A program made the translations under genes and the position numbers. Below the pieces are notes generated by a model that was not told where the DNA came from, ran no database searches, and was given only the letters and a program-made list of their open reading frames with translations. From Aphrophora alni (taxonomy: Eukaryota > Arthropoda > Insecta > Hemiptera > Aphrophoridae), in contig OY740772.1 in assembly GCA_963513935.1 (NCBI GenBank), positions 103,869,340-103,933,339 of the forward strand: DNA of 64,000 nt, in the 5' to 3' direction. Below, piece by piece: positions 36,962 through 50,140 of the stretch (the first letter of the stretch is position 1; every line of letters begins with the position of its first letter).

Positions 36962-37899
36962 ACTAAACTATCTGTTTTAAATCAAGAAAATAATAATAAT
37001 TTATTCTTCTGACATGGACTACATTTCTTTTTAAAAGATGACAAGTATTTTAATTACTTATCTTGGTGGATAGAAATGATTTATGTTTATGATTTAGAAG
37101 CACTTTGTGTACTCTTTCATAACAAAATTGTTGTATATAATTTGAATAAAATAGTAAGTTAAATTTTTAACTCTTCTCTTAAAGTTCTTTGAATTGCGTC
37201 TTCCAATAATTTATGGACGAGTTTTGATTAATAGTTAAATAATCTCTATTGTAAAAGTATGGGAATAACAGAAAATACGTTAGAAACCCACCCAATCAAA
37301 TACATTATTTTATCCTCTCAAGGGCTAATTTATAGTATGGATGTGGCAATCCCGTGATACACTCGCTGGATCTTACACCTTTCTTCTTAGTCTTGAGTTG
37401 GATCACTTATTTTCATCTTTACTATCATGTCTCTTTTGACCAACTCTTGTTCTCTTCCGACCCTGAAGATATTAGGGTATTCGAAAGTAGGGTATCTCTA
37501 TTTTATGCTCTTTTTTTCCCCTGAAGGGCGAAATGGTTTTCGCCTTTTAAGAAAAAAAAAAGAAAAAGATAAATTGTTTCTCTTCCTCCTCTTATGGCAT
37601 TGCGGCACGAAAATTGACTGACCTGCTCTATCCTACTCTCTATTGATAGGATAGGACTTCCATTCTCGCACCACTTCTAGCATTACACCCGTTTCCACAA
37701 TTGCAGCCTTCCATCTCTTCATTCAATGGTCTTTTGTTGGTCTTTCACCTTCCATACATTCCTCAAAGACCGTGATTGGTTTTCTGCGTCTATTTTCCCA
37801 ATTTGGCCAACCCTTTGAAATATCCACAGTTTTATGTACTCTTCTACCCTTGTTTTTTTGAAGTGACAGTATACCTAATTGTTCAATACGTACCTCATG

Positions 37900-38690
37900 C
37901 GCCCTTTCCCCCACCCTGTATTTCGCCCCCGATTTTTCACTTTTCCACACCCTCCGCTCTCAGCACCTCTATAAATATCGGTTTTCTCCCTACTCTATAT
38001 TTGGTTCTTCCACCATTTTTTCACTTTTCCACACCCTCCATTCTCAGCCCCTCCATAAACCTCCACCCTTTCCCCACCTTATATTTCGTTCTTTCTCCAC
38101 TTTTTTTACTTTTCCACACCCTTCACTCTCAGCACCTCCTTAAAAGTCCGCCCTCTCCCCACCCTATATTTGGTTCTTCCACAGCTTATTCACTTTTCCC
38201 CTCCCTCCGCTTTCAGCTCCTCCATGAACGTCCGCTCTCTTCCCACCCTATATTTGATTCTTCCACACTCTTCCACATTTTTTTTTCACTTTTCAACACC
38301 CTTCATTCTCAGTACCTCATAAACCTCAACCCTTTCACCACCTTATATTTGGTTCTTCCCACAGCTTTTTCACTTTTCCAATCCCTCCGCTTTCAGCACC
38401 TTCTTAAACGTCCGCCCTCTCGACATTCTATATTTGGTTCTTCCACAGCTTTTTCACTTTCCCACTCCCTCCGCTTTCAGCACCTCCATGAACGTCCGCT
38501 CTCTTCCCACCCTAAATTTGGTTCTTCCACAGTTTTTTCACTTTTCACACCCTTCATTCTCAGTACCTCCATAAACCTCAATCCCTTCCCCACCTTATAT
38601 TTGGTTCTTCCTCCGCTTTTTCACTTTTCCACTCCTCCGCTTTCAGCACCTCCATGCATGTCCGCCTTCTCCCTACCCTATATTTGTTTC
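37900..38690 (+). repeat. 84-bp pyrimidine-rich minisatellite, about nine units
   Basis: The landmark 'tatatttggttcttcc' recurs at about 37996, 38078, 38163, 38248, 38343, 38429, 38513, 38597 and 38679 (spacing 82-95). The strand is strongly T/C-biased. Because 84 is a multiple of three, a 305-codon frame stays open through it (37776-38693). The protein would be a low-complexity Ser/Pro/Phe/His repeat, and the frame wanders with indels, so I do not call it a gene. One diverged single copy of the monomer lies at about 43805-43885 in the neighbouring long-period unit. Confidence 0.9.
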
Positions 38691-38699
38691 TGATAAGAA

Positions 38700-39240
38700 A
38701 ATAATACTCCAAATTATTTGTTTATCTAATTAATTCAATATGTCGCTAGTTACAATAAAACACTATCATTGAACGATCGTGTTCAACAGTTACTGTATAC
38801 ATTACTAAATGACAATTTATCTAAACGTATAAATACACACATCCATTAATGCACATGTTTACTAGACTTGTGTTGAAGTACAAACATTTGTTTTGTCTGA
38901 TTTGTTTAATTATTCCAGGAAAAATCATGACTTCGTCACCAAAATATAAAGTTGTGTTGAATACAATGAATATGCTAATGTATTATTTGACTAACGTTTT
39001 ATTATGAAACAATTGATTTTCATAATATTAATTTATTCATTACAAACTAATGGAAACAAAATATTACTAGAATTACAGTAAATATCATGTATTTTAATAA
39101 ATACGTTAAACTATTATAAAATAGAACTGAAGTCCTATAATATTATTTAGATAAACACATGAATTAAATATAACCTTATCATACACCGAAAAAAATTGTA
39201 TTGTATTATATTATTATCAATTTTAAAAACCCGTACTATT
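38700..39240 (+). repeat. Paralogue of 43925-44400
   Basis: Direct repeat at about 70-75% identity by eye ('attgaacgatc...gttcaacagttactgt', 'caaacatttgttttgtc', 'attattccagga' landmarks). It is part of the long-period block and places the 84-bp minisatellite and its single-copy counterpart in the same relative position in two units. Confidence 0.75.
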
Positions 39241-39929
39241 GTAAACGTATTTCACATGTTACTCACTCAATATTTTGCTTGTTACTTTATAAGAGTGTTG
39301 ACCCTAGAGTTGATGTAGCTAAATTGATAGCATAAAACAATTTATTCATGATGTATCGTATGCGTTATACATCCCTAGAACTTATAATTATCCAACTTTA
39401 TAGGTATGCAGAAGAAAAATTAACTCTTTTTGAATTTAATTTATATTCCCTCGTATTTATACTAATATCGGAAATTAAAACAGTTTTAAAAAGTAATAAA
39501 ATTTGCTCCCTAACGAGTTGCGTGAACCTAGGCCTGCTTTCTGCGGTGACTTTTGAAACAAAAGAACTTAATCCGAGATGGGGTAACATAATGTTATCGG
39601 GAGTTTAACGTTCCGGAAATGTGATTTTAAACCCTTAAGAAAAACAAATTAAGGCTCTTTAATACCGAAAATTAAATAAATAATTATTAAAAGTATGAAA
39701 AAGAGTTAGGTTAAGAAATAAATAAATAACAAAATAATGGAACTACCCTTTCAAATAACAAAACATTAACTGTCAAACATTGAAGTGCATAAGATAGGAT
39801 AATTTCGATTAAAAGGATCCTTGTGAATCGAACGCAAATCAATTTATAATGTATTAGTTGATGTTGATTTAAATTAGATTATATAACATGTCTGTTTATT
39901 TAGTTTTAACCGTGTTATTATTGGTGTAT

Positions 39930-39931
<2 letters not shown>

Positions 39932-39976
<45 letters not shown>
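39932..39976. repeat. (TA)n microsatellite
   Basis: 45 bp of alternating AT, followed by a second run of about 31 bp at 40097-40127. Both lie inside the long-period block. Confidence 0.97.
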
Positions 39977-39979
<3 letters not shown>

Positions 39980-40094
39980 TATATATATAATGTTTCTGTC
40001 TTTTCTATATTTAAAAAAATGTATCAATGTATTACTCCATGATTTTTACACATTTGTTTTTCCTTACTTCTGTGTCATAATAACATCCAAATTC

Positions 40095-40096
<2 letters not shown>

Positions 40097-40127
<31 letters not shown>
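40097..40127. repeat. (TA)n microsatellite
   Basis: 31 bp of alternating TA. See the neighbouring run at 39932. Confidence 0.97.
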
Positions 40128-40131
<4 letters not shown>

Positions 40132-42404
40132 TTTTGTTTTTTTAAATATTCTATTCTATTTTTGTTCTTTTTCATTTCATTTATATTGATTCTATTTATT
40201 CATTCCACGTTTCTTCGGTTTGCTTTTTTCTTTTAAATTTTGTCACAGTTCCTCCATGATATGTTATGTTGTCTCTGCGTTTTACAATTTCAATTTAAGG
40301 TTTTATTTTATTTTTATTTATTATTGATTTAATTTCAAATATAATTATTGTTATTATTATTTTACATCAGGGACTCACTTATAGTGAGTCAAGAATTGAC
40401 AATCTCGAGGGATATACACTGTAATTCAGTCAGTTTTGGTTTAGATACCTCTCTTTCATCATTTCTATCTGGTATCTCTTGACCAACTCAATGTACTATA
40501 ATGTTCTTTTCCTCACCTGAAGCTGGTTGAGCATTCGATCGCTATTAGTCTTTATTTTATTTAGTTTTCTCTCTTTATTTTGGGCAATGATGACTGAGAG
40601 GTTTTTATCTTTTAATAACAAGAATCTGTAATAATAATAATAATTATTATGTTTCACTTTATATATTTGATTAGTTTTTGTACTTGACTTTTTTCTCTTC
40701 CTTCAGTGTTTTTTTTGAAATTTTTGTTCGTTTTTTGATCAGGGGAGAGTATTTCATAATTATTTTGGTTTCGTTTTTTATATATAAATGTTATTTGAAA
40801 TAGTAATTATATTTTTTTTGTAATATATGTTTTTTCAGCTGATTAAGAAATTTGATTATTGTAATAGTATTATTCTAAAGTTATATATATTTCCATATAT
40901 TGTGATGGTGGTGGACGTTAATAGGTCGTCATGTACTGTTATTTGTATGTGGTGGTCTTGTTTCTGTAATTCATTGTCAAGGAATGTTGTATATATGTGG
41001 ACATGTTAGTCCTTTAAACATGTTTTCTGAATGTATTTATTGCGTAAAGTGTGCGATTTATTTAATTACATTTATCGAAGAAGGTTTTAATTGTTTTTAT
41101 ACGTTCTATAATTTTATTTCTCCCTCTCTATCTTGAATATATATTTGTCAGTTTTTAGCAATAGTTGGAAGACGGTGGTTTCCCTTCCATCAAATTAAAA
41201 TTAAAATCCTTTTAGTGAAGCTCAATTAATACTTTTATGATATCTGCTACATTCTTAATGTTGTATTTTCAACAAAACTCTGTCGAAATCCATCTGCTTT
41301 ATAAGTTAACTGTTATTGCTAATATATAGCTTTTGTTGTTTTAATGCAAAGGAAAGTACAAAATCACATTGCACGTTTTGTATGTCATCGAAAAACTAAA
41401 ATAAATTTTAAACGTAAACGACAGTAAAATGTGAGTATTCCTATAATTTAATTAGAAATGAGTTTCAAAACCCGTAGATTTATGCTCAATGTTGGAAACT
41501 TTTATCTATGAAACAGATTTGATTTATAAGTTCGTTTCAAAAACATTTGTAAAACATGCCGTTCTTTGATATATTTATAAACACCTGCTCACTTATTACG
41601 AAACAAAGAAAATAAATGTAAACTGAAAACAGAAACTTACACGTAGGTTTTTTTGTCGTGCACTATTTTACAACCTTACCGTGACAGCCGTCGTCTGCAT
41701 TATTGAAGAAGTTGACTTCTGAAAAGTACGGAAATTGTGTTTATGTAAAGAATAAAACACAGGAACAAGTTTAGTATTCTGAGAAACATGATAAAATGAA
41801 ACAATGTTTTAAAATACAAACATTATAAAATATTCAGAAATAAAGAACAGAAATAGAAACACGAATAGTCATTTTTTTAAAATGTGGCGCCTAATGCGTT
41901 TTATTTGGGTACTTAGAGGCTACATACGAACACAATTTGATCCAAATCGCTAAAGACGAAGTTGAAAAAAATCGTCCACATATCAAATTGGACTAAAACA
42001 AGTCCACGTGTTTTAGAGGTTGTAGAGGACTCAACATATTACAGACGAGCGAGAGACAGACATCATTCCATAAAATCACTCCAAATATTTTGTCACCAAT
42101 CACATAACATCTCTATACTACGTTAATGTGAGAAAGTAAAAATAATATTTAAGTGTTAATTTGTTCTTTTATATATTGTTATTTTGTTTTTATCGGTCAT
42201 TATCGCCCAATTACATAGGTATGGAATTTCCACTTTGAAATTCGCACGACATAAGGTGTTAAACACTTTACGTAGATTCTGTATTGTAGTCGCATATTTT
42301 GCGTCTTCCGACAACTGTGTTCTAACTATCAACTCTTTAAAACTAATTGGTTTACACTATGAGTTTACCAAGCATTTTGGTCATTGAACACGATACAAAT
42401 TTCG

Positions 42405-42430
42405 TATATATATATATATATATATATATA
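42405..42430. repeat. (TA)n microsatellite
   Basis: 26 bp of alternating TA within the long-period block, absent from the matching places of the other units. Confidence 0.95.
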
Positions 42431-43406
42431 ATTTGACTTAGTTAAGCTACTTGGAAATATAATGCAAACAGTATATACTAACTATAAAAATGTTTGAATT
42501 ATATTTAATGTATGAAAGGTAATTTAATGCCGGCGTATGTAAACAATTATAATCCCTTTACCACTAGAGAGCGCGCAAAATACCAAACAGACAATTAAAT
42601 CCATTATGTAAAATCGTTTCTGGTATTTAAAAGTATCTGCGACCTCACATGAATTCTCACCCCCTTATGATGGATTGACTTTCAACCTTGGAATAATTCT
42701 CGAATTAATTTTACACTTTAGACGTTCAGTTCTGATAATATATTTGATTGCACAAAATAACAGCATATAGAATATAAACCATTATTTTTAAACTCTTTTT
42801 TCTGTTGTTTTAGTTTTAATTTATACTTATTTATAGTGGTTTCCTTTTAGTCTGATATATAATTAATTCTGCAATTGCTAATAGAAAAATCATACATTGC
42901 TGACTGAATAAATCGATGTCCTATTTTTGCTGATAACGTTTTTACTCGACCCAAGTCTCCAATCGTCCGCAAAGACTATCTCAATCCCGGTTGGCTTGTA
43001 GTCATTCTAAAGTGAGATAGATTCTTACACCTTGTTGTATAACCCCAGGATCACACGAGAAACCTCTTCAGATTTCCATACACTATTACAATAGACTATA
43101 TCTATCCAGCCAAGTGACCTCCTCAGGTGCTTCCTACTAGAAGACTAAAGGTATTTGTCTAGAGATACTTTACACCTCAACAAGTTCCACCTCAGTTCAG
43201 TTAACTACAGGCATCCAGCCTAGAGACCACAAATGCACTTGATGGTCGAGAACTACAGAGAGAGACTCCACACCGAAGAATACAAATCAATGTTACACCA
43301 AACATATAACTTAAGATATAGGTAAAGCGAGGAACATCTTCCTAAATACGGAAACTTTTATTATTTCCTGACTTAATACGATAATGCTGCTTGATTTCTC
43401 TTTCCT

Positions 43407-43685
43407 TTAGAGTCTATAAATCAGAGTAAAGCCCGGCGGCGACAGCCTACTCTGTATTTGGTTTTCCTTAAGAGAAGTAAATTGGGATCGTAACAGCGAC
43501 CTACTTATAAAACCGCTTATATATAGGAATGGTAAATCGTAGTCACATAAGGCGGTCTTCACGTCTAGTCCAAACATTTCCTTCACCGTAATGCTACTCG
43601 TCTCTGACAGATTCATACCATCCACAGCCTTTATGTGCCCCGAACCTGGCTCACCGTGACACTCTGACGTAGATTGGTGTGCCAT
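43407..43685 (-). other. Unassigned 92-codon frame
   Basis: An open frame in a GC-richer patch. No domain recognised. A diverged counterpart of the surrounding DNA near 51.99-52.09 kb does not keep the frame open, which argues against a gene. Confidence 0.2.
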
Positions 43686-45136
43686 ATTATTTTCTTCCTA
43701 TTTCGCATTATGTATTAGTATCTTTACAACACTACTTGCTAGATGGATGTTCAGATCAACCAATCAATTTATCCGGCTCGTATGACTGGTGACTCATGTT
43801 ACGTCATCATTCCATCGCTTTTTCACCCTTCAACACTTTCTAATCTCTGTGCCTCCGTACATGTGTATCCTCTCTCCAACCTATGTGGTGTTTTATTTAT
43901 ACCCCAAATTGTTTATTTACCCAATCAATTTAGTTGTCACTAGTTACGATGAAATACCCTCATTGAACGATCATTGTTGTAACAGTTACTGTTTGCATGA
44001 ATACATAACGGTTCATTTAAACATGTAAATACAAAGATCCACAACGCTTACATTAATTGTGTTGATGGTCAAACATTTGTTTTGTCATGAACGCTTCTGA
44101 TTTGTTCTGATTATTCCAGGAGATATATTGCTTTATCAAAACGTAAAGTTCTATAGAAAAAATATGTTAATGTATTATTTGAATGTTTTATTACAAAATA
44201 ATTAATATTCAAAATATAGTATATTCATCATAAACGAATGAATACAAAATCGTTATTAAAGTTATATTAGTAAACAATATCTATTTTAATAAATCCGTTG
44301 AATTATTATAAAATAGCGATGATTTACTACAAAATTATAAGATGATACAATGAATAATGATATAACTTAACCATCCACCGAAAGTAATTGCCATTCTGTT
44401 AAATTATGTTGTACATGTTTTGTTTTGAAAAACTCCTACTATAGTAAACCTTCTTCAATTCATGAATTTCGTATATTACTGAATATTTCCATGTGTGTTT
44501 TCAATAAAAATATATTGTATCTGATTTACAACATCAATTTATAACGAATAATATGATTTTATTAGTTGTTTTGATTATGTTGTACACAATAGATGTGTGA
44601 TAATTTATTTTTATACTTAACTCTGTGTTTTATTTATATGTATTATGTTTCTGAGTTTTGTTTTGCTATAATTCTCTTCCAATTGTTTTTGTATCGTTAA
44701 CAACAGTTTATTTGGAAATTTAACATCTGTAAAATGAGAGTATTCCTATATTTTAATTCATTACAACGTGTATACTTATGTTTATTGTTGGAAACTCTTA
44801 TTTAAAAAAGATTTTATTAAAAAAGATCAATTGAAAAACGTTTGTAAATCATGAAATTTTTTAATCTAACAATTTATACCTACTCACGTTTTACGAAACA
44901 AAGAACATACTTGTAACTAAAAAAATAACCTTGACAAATATACTTAGTCTGTAGTGCAGTGTTTTACAACCTTTGTCTTGTATTATAGAACAAGGTGTCT
45001 TCTGATAAGTAAAGAAATTGTGTTTATGTGAAGAATAAAACACAGGAGCAAGTTTGGTATTCTGAGAAACATGATAGAATAAAACTTTGTTTCAAAATAC
45101 AACCATTGTGAAATATTCAGAAATAAAGATCACAAT

Positions 45137-45965
45137 TAGGGACACGTAAATGTAGAGTAAATCAAATGTCCTTTTTTAGTTATTGTTTTTCACAGTTAAC
45201 ATTTACGATCACATCTGTTGGAACACGTAAATGTTAGAGTAAGTCAATAGTTGCTTTTTTAGTTATTGTTTTTCACAGTTAACATTTACGATCACATCTG
45301 TTGGAACACGTAAATGTTAGAGTAAGTCAATAGTTGCTTTTTTAGTTATTGTTTTTCACAGTTAACATTTACGATCACATCTGTTGGAACACGTAAATGT
45401 TAGAGTAAGTCAATAGTTGCTTTTTTAGTTATTGTTTTTCACAGTTAACATTTACGATCAGATCTGTTGGAACACGTAAATGTTAGAGTAAGTCAATAGT
45501 TGCTTTTTTAGTTATTGTTTTTCACAGTTAACATTTACGATCACATCTGTTGGAACACGTAAATGTTAGAGTAAGTCAATAGTTGCTTTTTTAGTTATTG
45601 TTTTTCACAGTTAACATTTACGATCACATCTGTTGGAACACGTAAATGTTAGAGTAAGTCAATAGTTGCTTTATTAGTTATTGTTTTTTACAGTTAAGAT
45701 TTACGATCACATCTGTTGGAACACGTAAATGTTAGAGTAAATCAATAGTTGCTTTTTTAGTTATTGTTTTTTACAGTTAAGATTTACGATCACATCTGTT
45801 GGAACACGTAAATTTTAGAGTAAGTCAATAGTTGCTTTTTTAGTTATTGTTTTTTACAGATAACATTTACGATCACATCTGTTGGAACACGTAAATTTTA
45901 GAGTAAGTCAATAGTTGCTTTTTTAGTTATTGTTTTTTACAGTTAAGATTTACGATCACATCTGA
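45137..45965. repeat. 83-bp tandem repeat with internal inverted 11-mers, about ten units
   Basis: Each unit contains cgtaaatgtta and, about 55 bp later, its exact reverse complement taacatttacg. Every unit can therefore fold as a hairpin. The units are 95-99% identical on the left side and carry shared changes (aacattt to aagattt) on the right, so the array has a gradient. A single unit start ('aggaacacgtaaatgttagagtacgtcaatag', about 53760-53790) sits in the same relative place of another long-period unit, which gives the unexpanded state. Confidence 0.95.
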
Positions 45966-48812
45966 ATCCTAATATTGTTAAATAAACTCTAATTTAAATG
46001 ATCAGTTGAGTGAAACATAATTCGTTTTGGGCTTCAGAGTTACAGATAAAATTACATTTTAAAAACTATTTGGAGTAGCAAATATACAAAATAGTCATAG
46101 TCTCATAGTTACGTTATTCCAAACAAAGAGGTTAATAAAGGCAATTAAAATTTCATTTATGTTTTTTGCCAATTACTCCTGATAGTAGATTTGCTCATTC
46201 ACACACACTTTTGGGTCATTTATTTTAACATTTCCCTAAAATTTTAACTTTAATACGGTATTTTTCATTTTGAGAATTAGCTCATTTCGTAAAAGCTCCA
46301 AGTGTGATTTTTTTACTTGGTTACATTTGATCAAAATCGTTAAATCCAAATTTGAGATAATCGTAATTTTTTTTCCTTATGAAAGGACTTCTATATTTTG
46401 AGGTATTAATAAAATGAAAATAATATCCCGAAATATGTCTAAAATATGTCCAAACTCCAAAACGGATTAAAATTAATATACTTGTTTGCGCTGTGGAGCA
46501 CTGAAGATACGATAGACAGTATGGAATTCTTCTTTTTTTCACCCATCAGATGTATTTATCTGTACTATATGAAAGAGTAAATGTAGTATTAAATTGACAA
46601 TGTTGCTTTTTATTTCGGTCATCATCACCTAACTATATAGGTTAGGTATCTCCACTTAAACTGTGTAGGGCAGATGATTTATGACTGAGACCCTTAATTT
46701 ACTTTCTGTATTGTACCTGTGCTTTTGAACAACTGATTAGTAGCAAATATTAAAAATTAATTAGAGTAAATTCTGAGATTAATAAGCATTTTATCCAATA
46801 AACGTGATACGTAAGTTAAGAGAAACAATTGATTAATAAATCTAATGCAGTTGTGCTACTTCCAGGTATATATTAACTAGGTTACATTATATTTAATGTA
46901 CGTACGGTAATCTCTATGAAGACGTACGCAAACAATTGTAACACCTACGCCATCAGAAGTATGCAGAATGCAAAAATGATAAAATCCATTATATATTTAT
47001 CGCAACGCGTATTTCATAGTATCTGCAACCCTACCTCATGTGATGGATTTTCTTTCAACCACTGTAGAACAATTCATATTAACATTAAACTTCAGTGTTT
47101 CAGTTCTGATAACATAAAATTCCCCTTATTATCATTATAACCGTTTCTATACTTTTTTAATATGTTTATATATTTACATCTATTAAAATTGTTTTCCTTT
47201 TAGTCTGCCATATATATTTAATTCACAAATTGCTAACAAACAAATCATAAAAAATATTGTTGATTAAACAAACTGATGTTGTGTTTTAACTTTTGCTTTT
47301 GGTTGAAGATTTTGCTTTATATCTAGGAGAACCCTTTGGGGCTTACTCATAATGAGTACAAGTAGTGGCAAACCCGAGGCCTCCTAGCTGGATGCATACC
47401 GTTCTGTGAATAGTCTTACGTTAGATACCTCTCTTTCATCTTTCCTATCAGGTGTCTATAGAACAGCTTTTGTCTTTTTCCTACAATGACCCTGATAAAA
47501 GATTCTACGTCTACAGTGTGTTTTATGCTGTACACTTCTATTTTATAATTTGAAAATGACCGAGAGGTGTTTTGCTTTTAACAATTAAGAATATATATAT
47601 ATGGTTTTTGCGGGAGAAATTATGTACCTTTAAAGTTACATACTCAGGTCCTTGTCAAATATCTATTGAAAAGTACATACTTTTAAAGATTTGGCTGTTA
47701 CATTCAATGTCAGATTGAATTGTTCCAAAACAAACTACATCTACTAATAGAAAATTTCCAAAATGTATTCATCCGAATTTAATTTAAATGAAACTTGGTT
47801 TGTTTATTTGGCTTTCGTACAGTCTTTATTAGAAGGAGGTATAAATTGCATGGGTGGGTCTCATATCTATATTGAAACCTGTAATAACGACGCAGAAGGC
47901 TGTCATTAAAGCAGCTTTAGAGAAACTCTAGTACTATCCTACAAAGAGTCTTTTCAATGATAGCGATTTCTTAAAATGAAGACAACTCCGTGTGGGAATT
48001 TTTTTATATTATTTGTTTCACAGTGGTAATCGTATATTAAAACACACGTTACTTGACGAGACAAACTCAAATTAATGGAAAATTAAATAAAACTTTTAAA
48101 ATACTACCTCTTGTTATATCTTATATATTTTATTTAACAACATATCAAACTAGTTAAAAGATAATTTATTATATTCTGTGTTTATAAAGTATGAAAAAAG
48201 ATAGAAACAGTTTTATATCTATGGTTCTACACAAGTTAGAAAAACATGTGATACGTCATTTTAAAGCTGTAAGGTATCTACAGGGAAGTGGAAGAAAAGT
48301 TTACTACAGCTTACGGGTGGTTCCAAAATAACACAACATTTACTTCTTCTCTTTTTAAAATATAAGCAAGATATCTTTTTACAGATTTAAAATCATTAAA
48401 AGTTTGAATGAAAGTTTCGTACCCAATTTATAAAGAATTACTTTTCTAGACTTAACAATCTATTAACTCAGCTTGTATTAAAGATAACCTTGGAAAATAT
48501 CACTCTTTATTAACTGTTTACTGCTATTGATAATAGGATAGTTTAACATTTTTGAATCCGTTACCGAATGTTACATAAAATTCTATAATTCATTAAAAAT
48601 TTCTCTTTGCGTGGACAAATATTGAAAATGATATACTACATTGATACAGCTATCAACTACCCCAGTTTATAATCCCATCGTTAATTGAGTTTATCCCTTA
48701 TCAATCTTAGAATCGAATTCCAGCAGATAACAGTAACAGTGTGCGCATTTAAAGTTCTATTCTTAGTGCTATAGGTTGGAATATTAATTGTATTATTGAT
48801 GTTCAATATTTT

Positions 48813-49010
48813 GTGATTGCAGTGTCTTTCACCAAAACGGAAATAATAACACTGCTTATGATCCGGAGATATGGAGATTGGATACGTTCTTTTCTGGATG
48901 CTATTAATTTATTTAATCATACCTTTGCCAACAGGCAACCTAAGGCATTTAAAATACTTCAACCCGTAGAGAATTTATATTATTCTAAATCTGTGTTCAT
49001 TTCAAGATAA
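48813..49010 (+). pseudogene. Possible transposase helix-turn-helix relic
   Basis: A 65-codon frame whose pattern (SFTKTEIITLLMI, spaced to LFNHTFANRQP) resembles the N-terminal HTH (DUF4817-like) of insect transposons: 'ytxxEkxxmlxxyG...FnxxfpxRxpP'. A TTGCAG acceptor-like sequence precedes it. No catalytic domain follows. The assignment is weak and could be chance. Confidence 0.3.
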
Positions 49011-49602
49011 TGCATTACGCCATACCACTAAATTAAATATTGAATAGGTATATACATAATTTATTAAAATGTTTTAATCGGGCTTTTGGCATAATTTGGT
49101 ACATAATAACTAGTATAGGACATAAACCTAGAGCATAAAAATGTGAATAAGTCCATAACTTATATACATTTATATTTTCTAAAGTCTTGTATTAATATTT
49201 GTAAACTCAAATGATGGCAAATATCTGATTAAATCATTTTAATAAAGTGAACCAAAAAGTACAAAAAACCCAGAAATAGGGTTATTGATACACCGCGAAT
49301 CTGCATTTAATTAAATAGTCCAATAAATATTGCATCATCTATTCCACTTCCCCATCCTCAAACAAGCAGTCAGCCTAAGTTTTATTTCATTTTAATGGAA
49401 CTTTTACTGACCATGGTCAAGGTTCATTCTTATGTTGATTTGATACAGGAATTCGGGTATTTTATCTTCACATTTGAGTAAAATTTCAACGAAATCGATA
49501 AGCCGATTTTGGAAAATTAAGTATTATCTTATAACAGATCCATATTCTATTTTTAATCTTTTTACCTATAACTCACTAACCAGCATTTTTGTAGAGATGG
49601 CA

Positions 49603-49606
<4 letters not shown>

Positions 49607-49645
<39 letters not shown>
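49607..49645. repeat. (TA)n microsatellite
   Basis: 39 bp of alternating AT. It generates an Ile-Tyr repeat in the 85-codon frame at 49474-49731, which is therefore not a credible protein. Confidence 0.97.
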
Positions 49646-49648
<3 letters not shown>

Positions 49649-50140
49649 TTTGTTTTGGTTATTCAGAGGCTATACTAGAGAAATATGTTATCAACATCGT
49701 AAGAACCGATTTCGAGAAAATCGTATTATAATTGAATCAGTCATTTAAGAAAGGGCTCAATGACGTCAGGTTCGTTTTTTCAGGAGGATGAAAAAACATA
49801 TAATTTTTTTAAATAATTCTTATTTAAATTAAAAAAATGGACAGTGTTGTAGACCATGAAGAGTCTTGACCATACAATATTAAAAATATTTGAAATTTTA
49901 AACAAATTAGCCTTTTGCACTAAATTAAAATTTTGGATTTGAGTCCTTTCAAATATGACTGAACTTAAATTCCCTAGTAGTATTAACTTTTAACTAATTT
50001 GTAAGGTAAAAAAATGAAGTTTAAAACCGTTAATATTTGCAGTGAAAAATGAAAAATTTGTTACAAATAAAAATTACAAAAATCATCACAACAATATAAT
50101 AATATTCAGAATAGAAACTCTAACTTTCTTTTTAATCAGC

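Larger units (their letters stand above)
47600..50050. other. AT-rich DNA between long-period units, no host gene recognised
   Basis: It holds a TA microsatellite at 49607 and a possible helix-turn-helix relic at 48813. Nothing else is supported. Confidence 0.4.

Noticed and set aside
43743..44028. Overlapping 66- and 79-codon frames
   Set aside because: They cover a single-copy version of the 84-bp minisatellite monomer and non-coding sequence shared with 38.7 kb, where the frames are not kept.
49474..49731. 85-codon frame with an Ile-Tyr run
   Set aside because: It runs through a TA microsatellite and has no domain.
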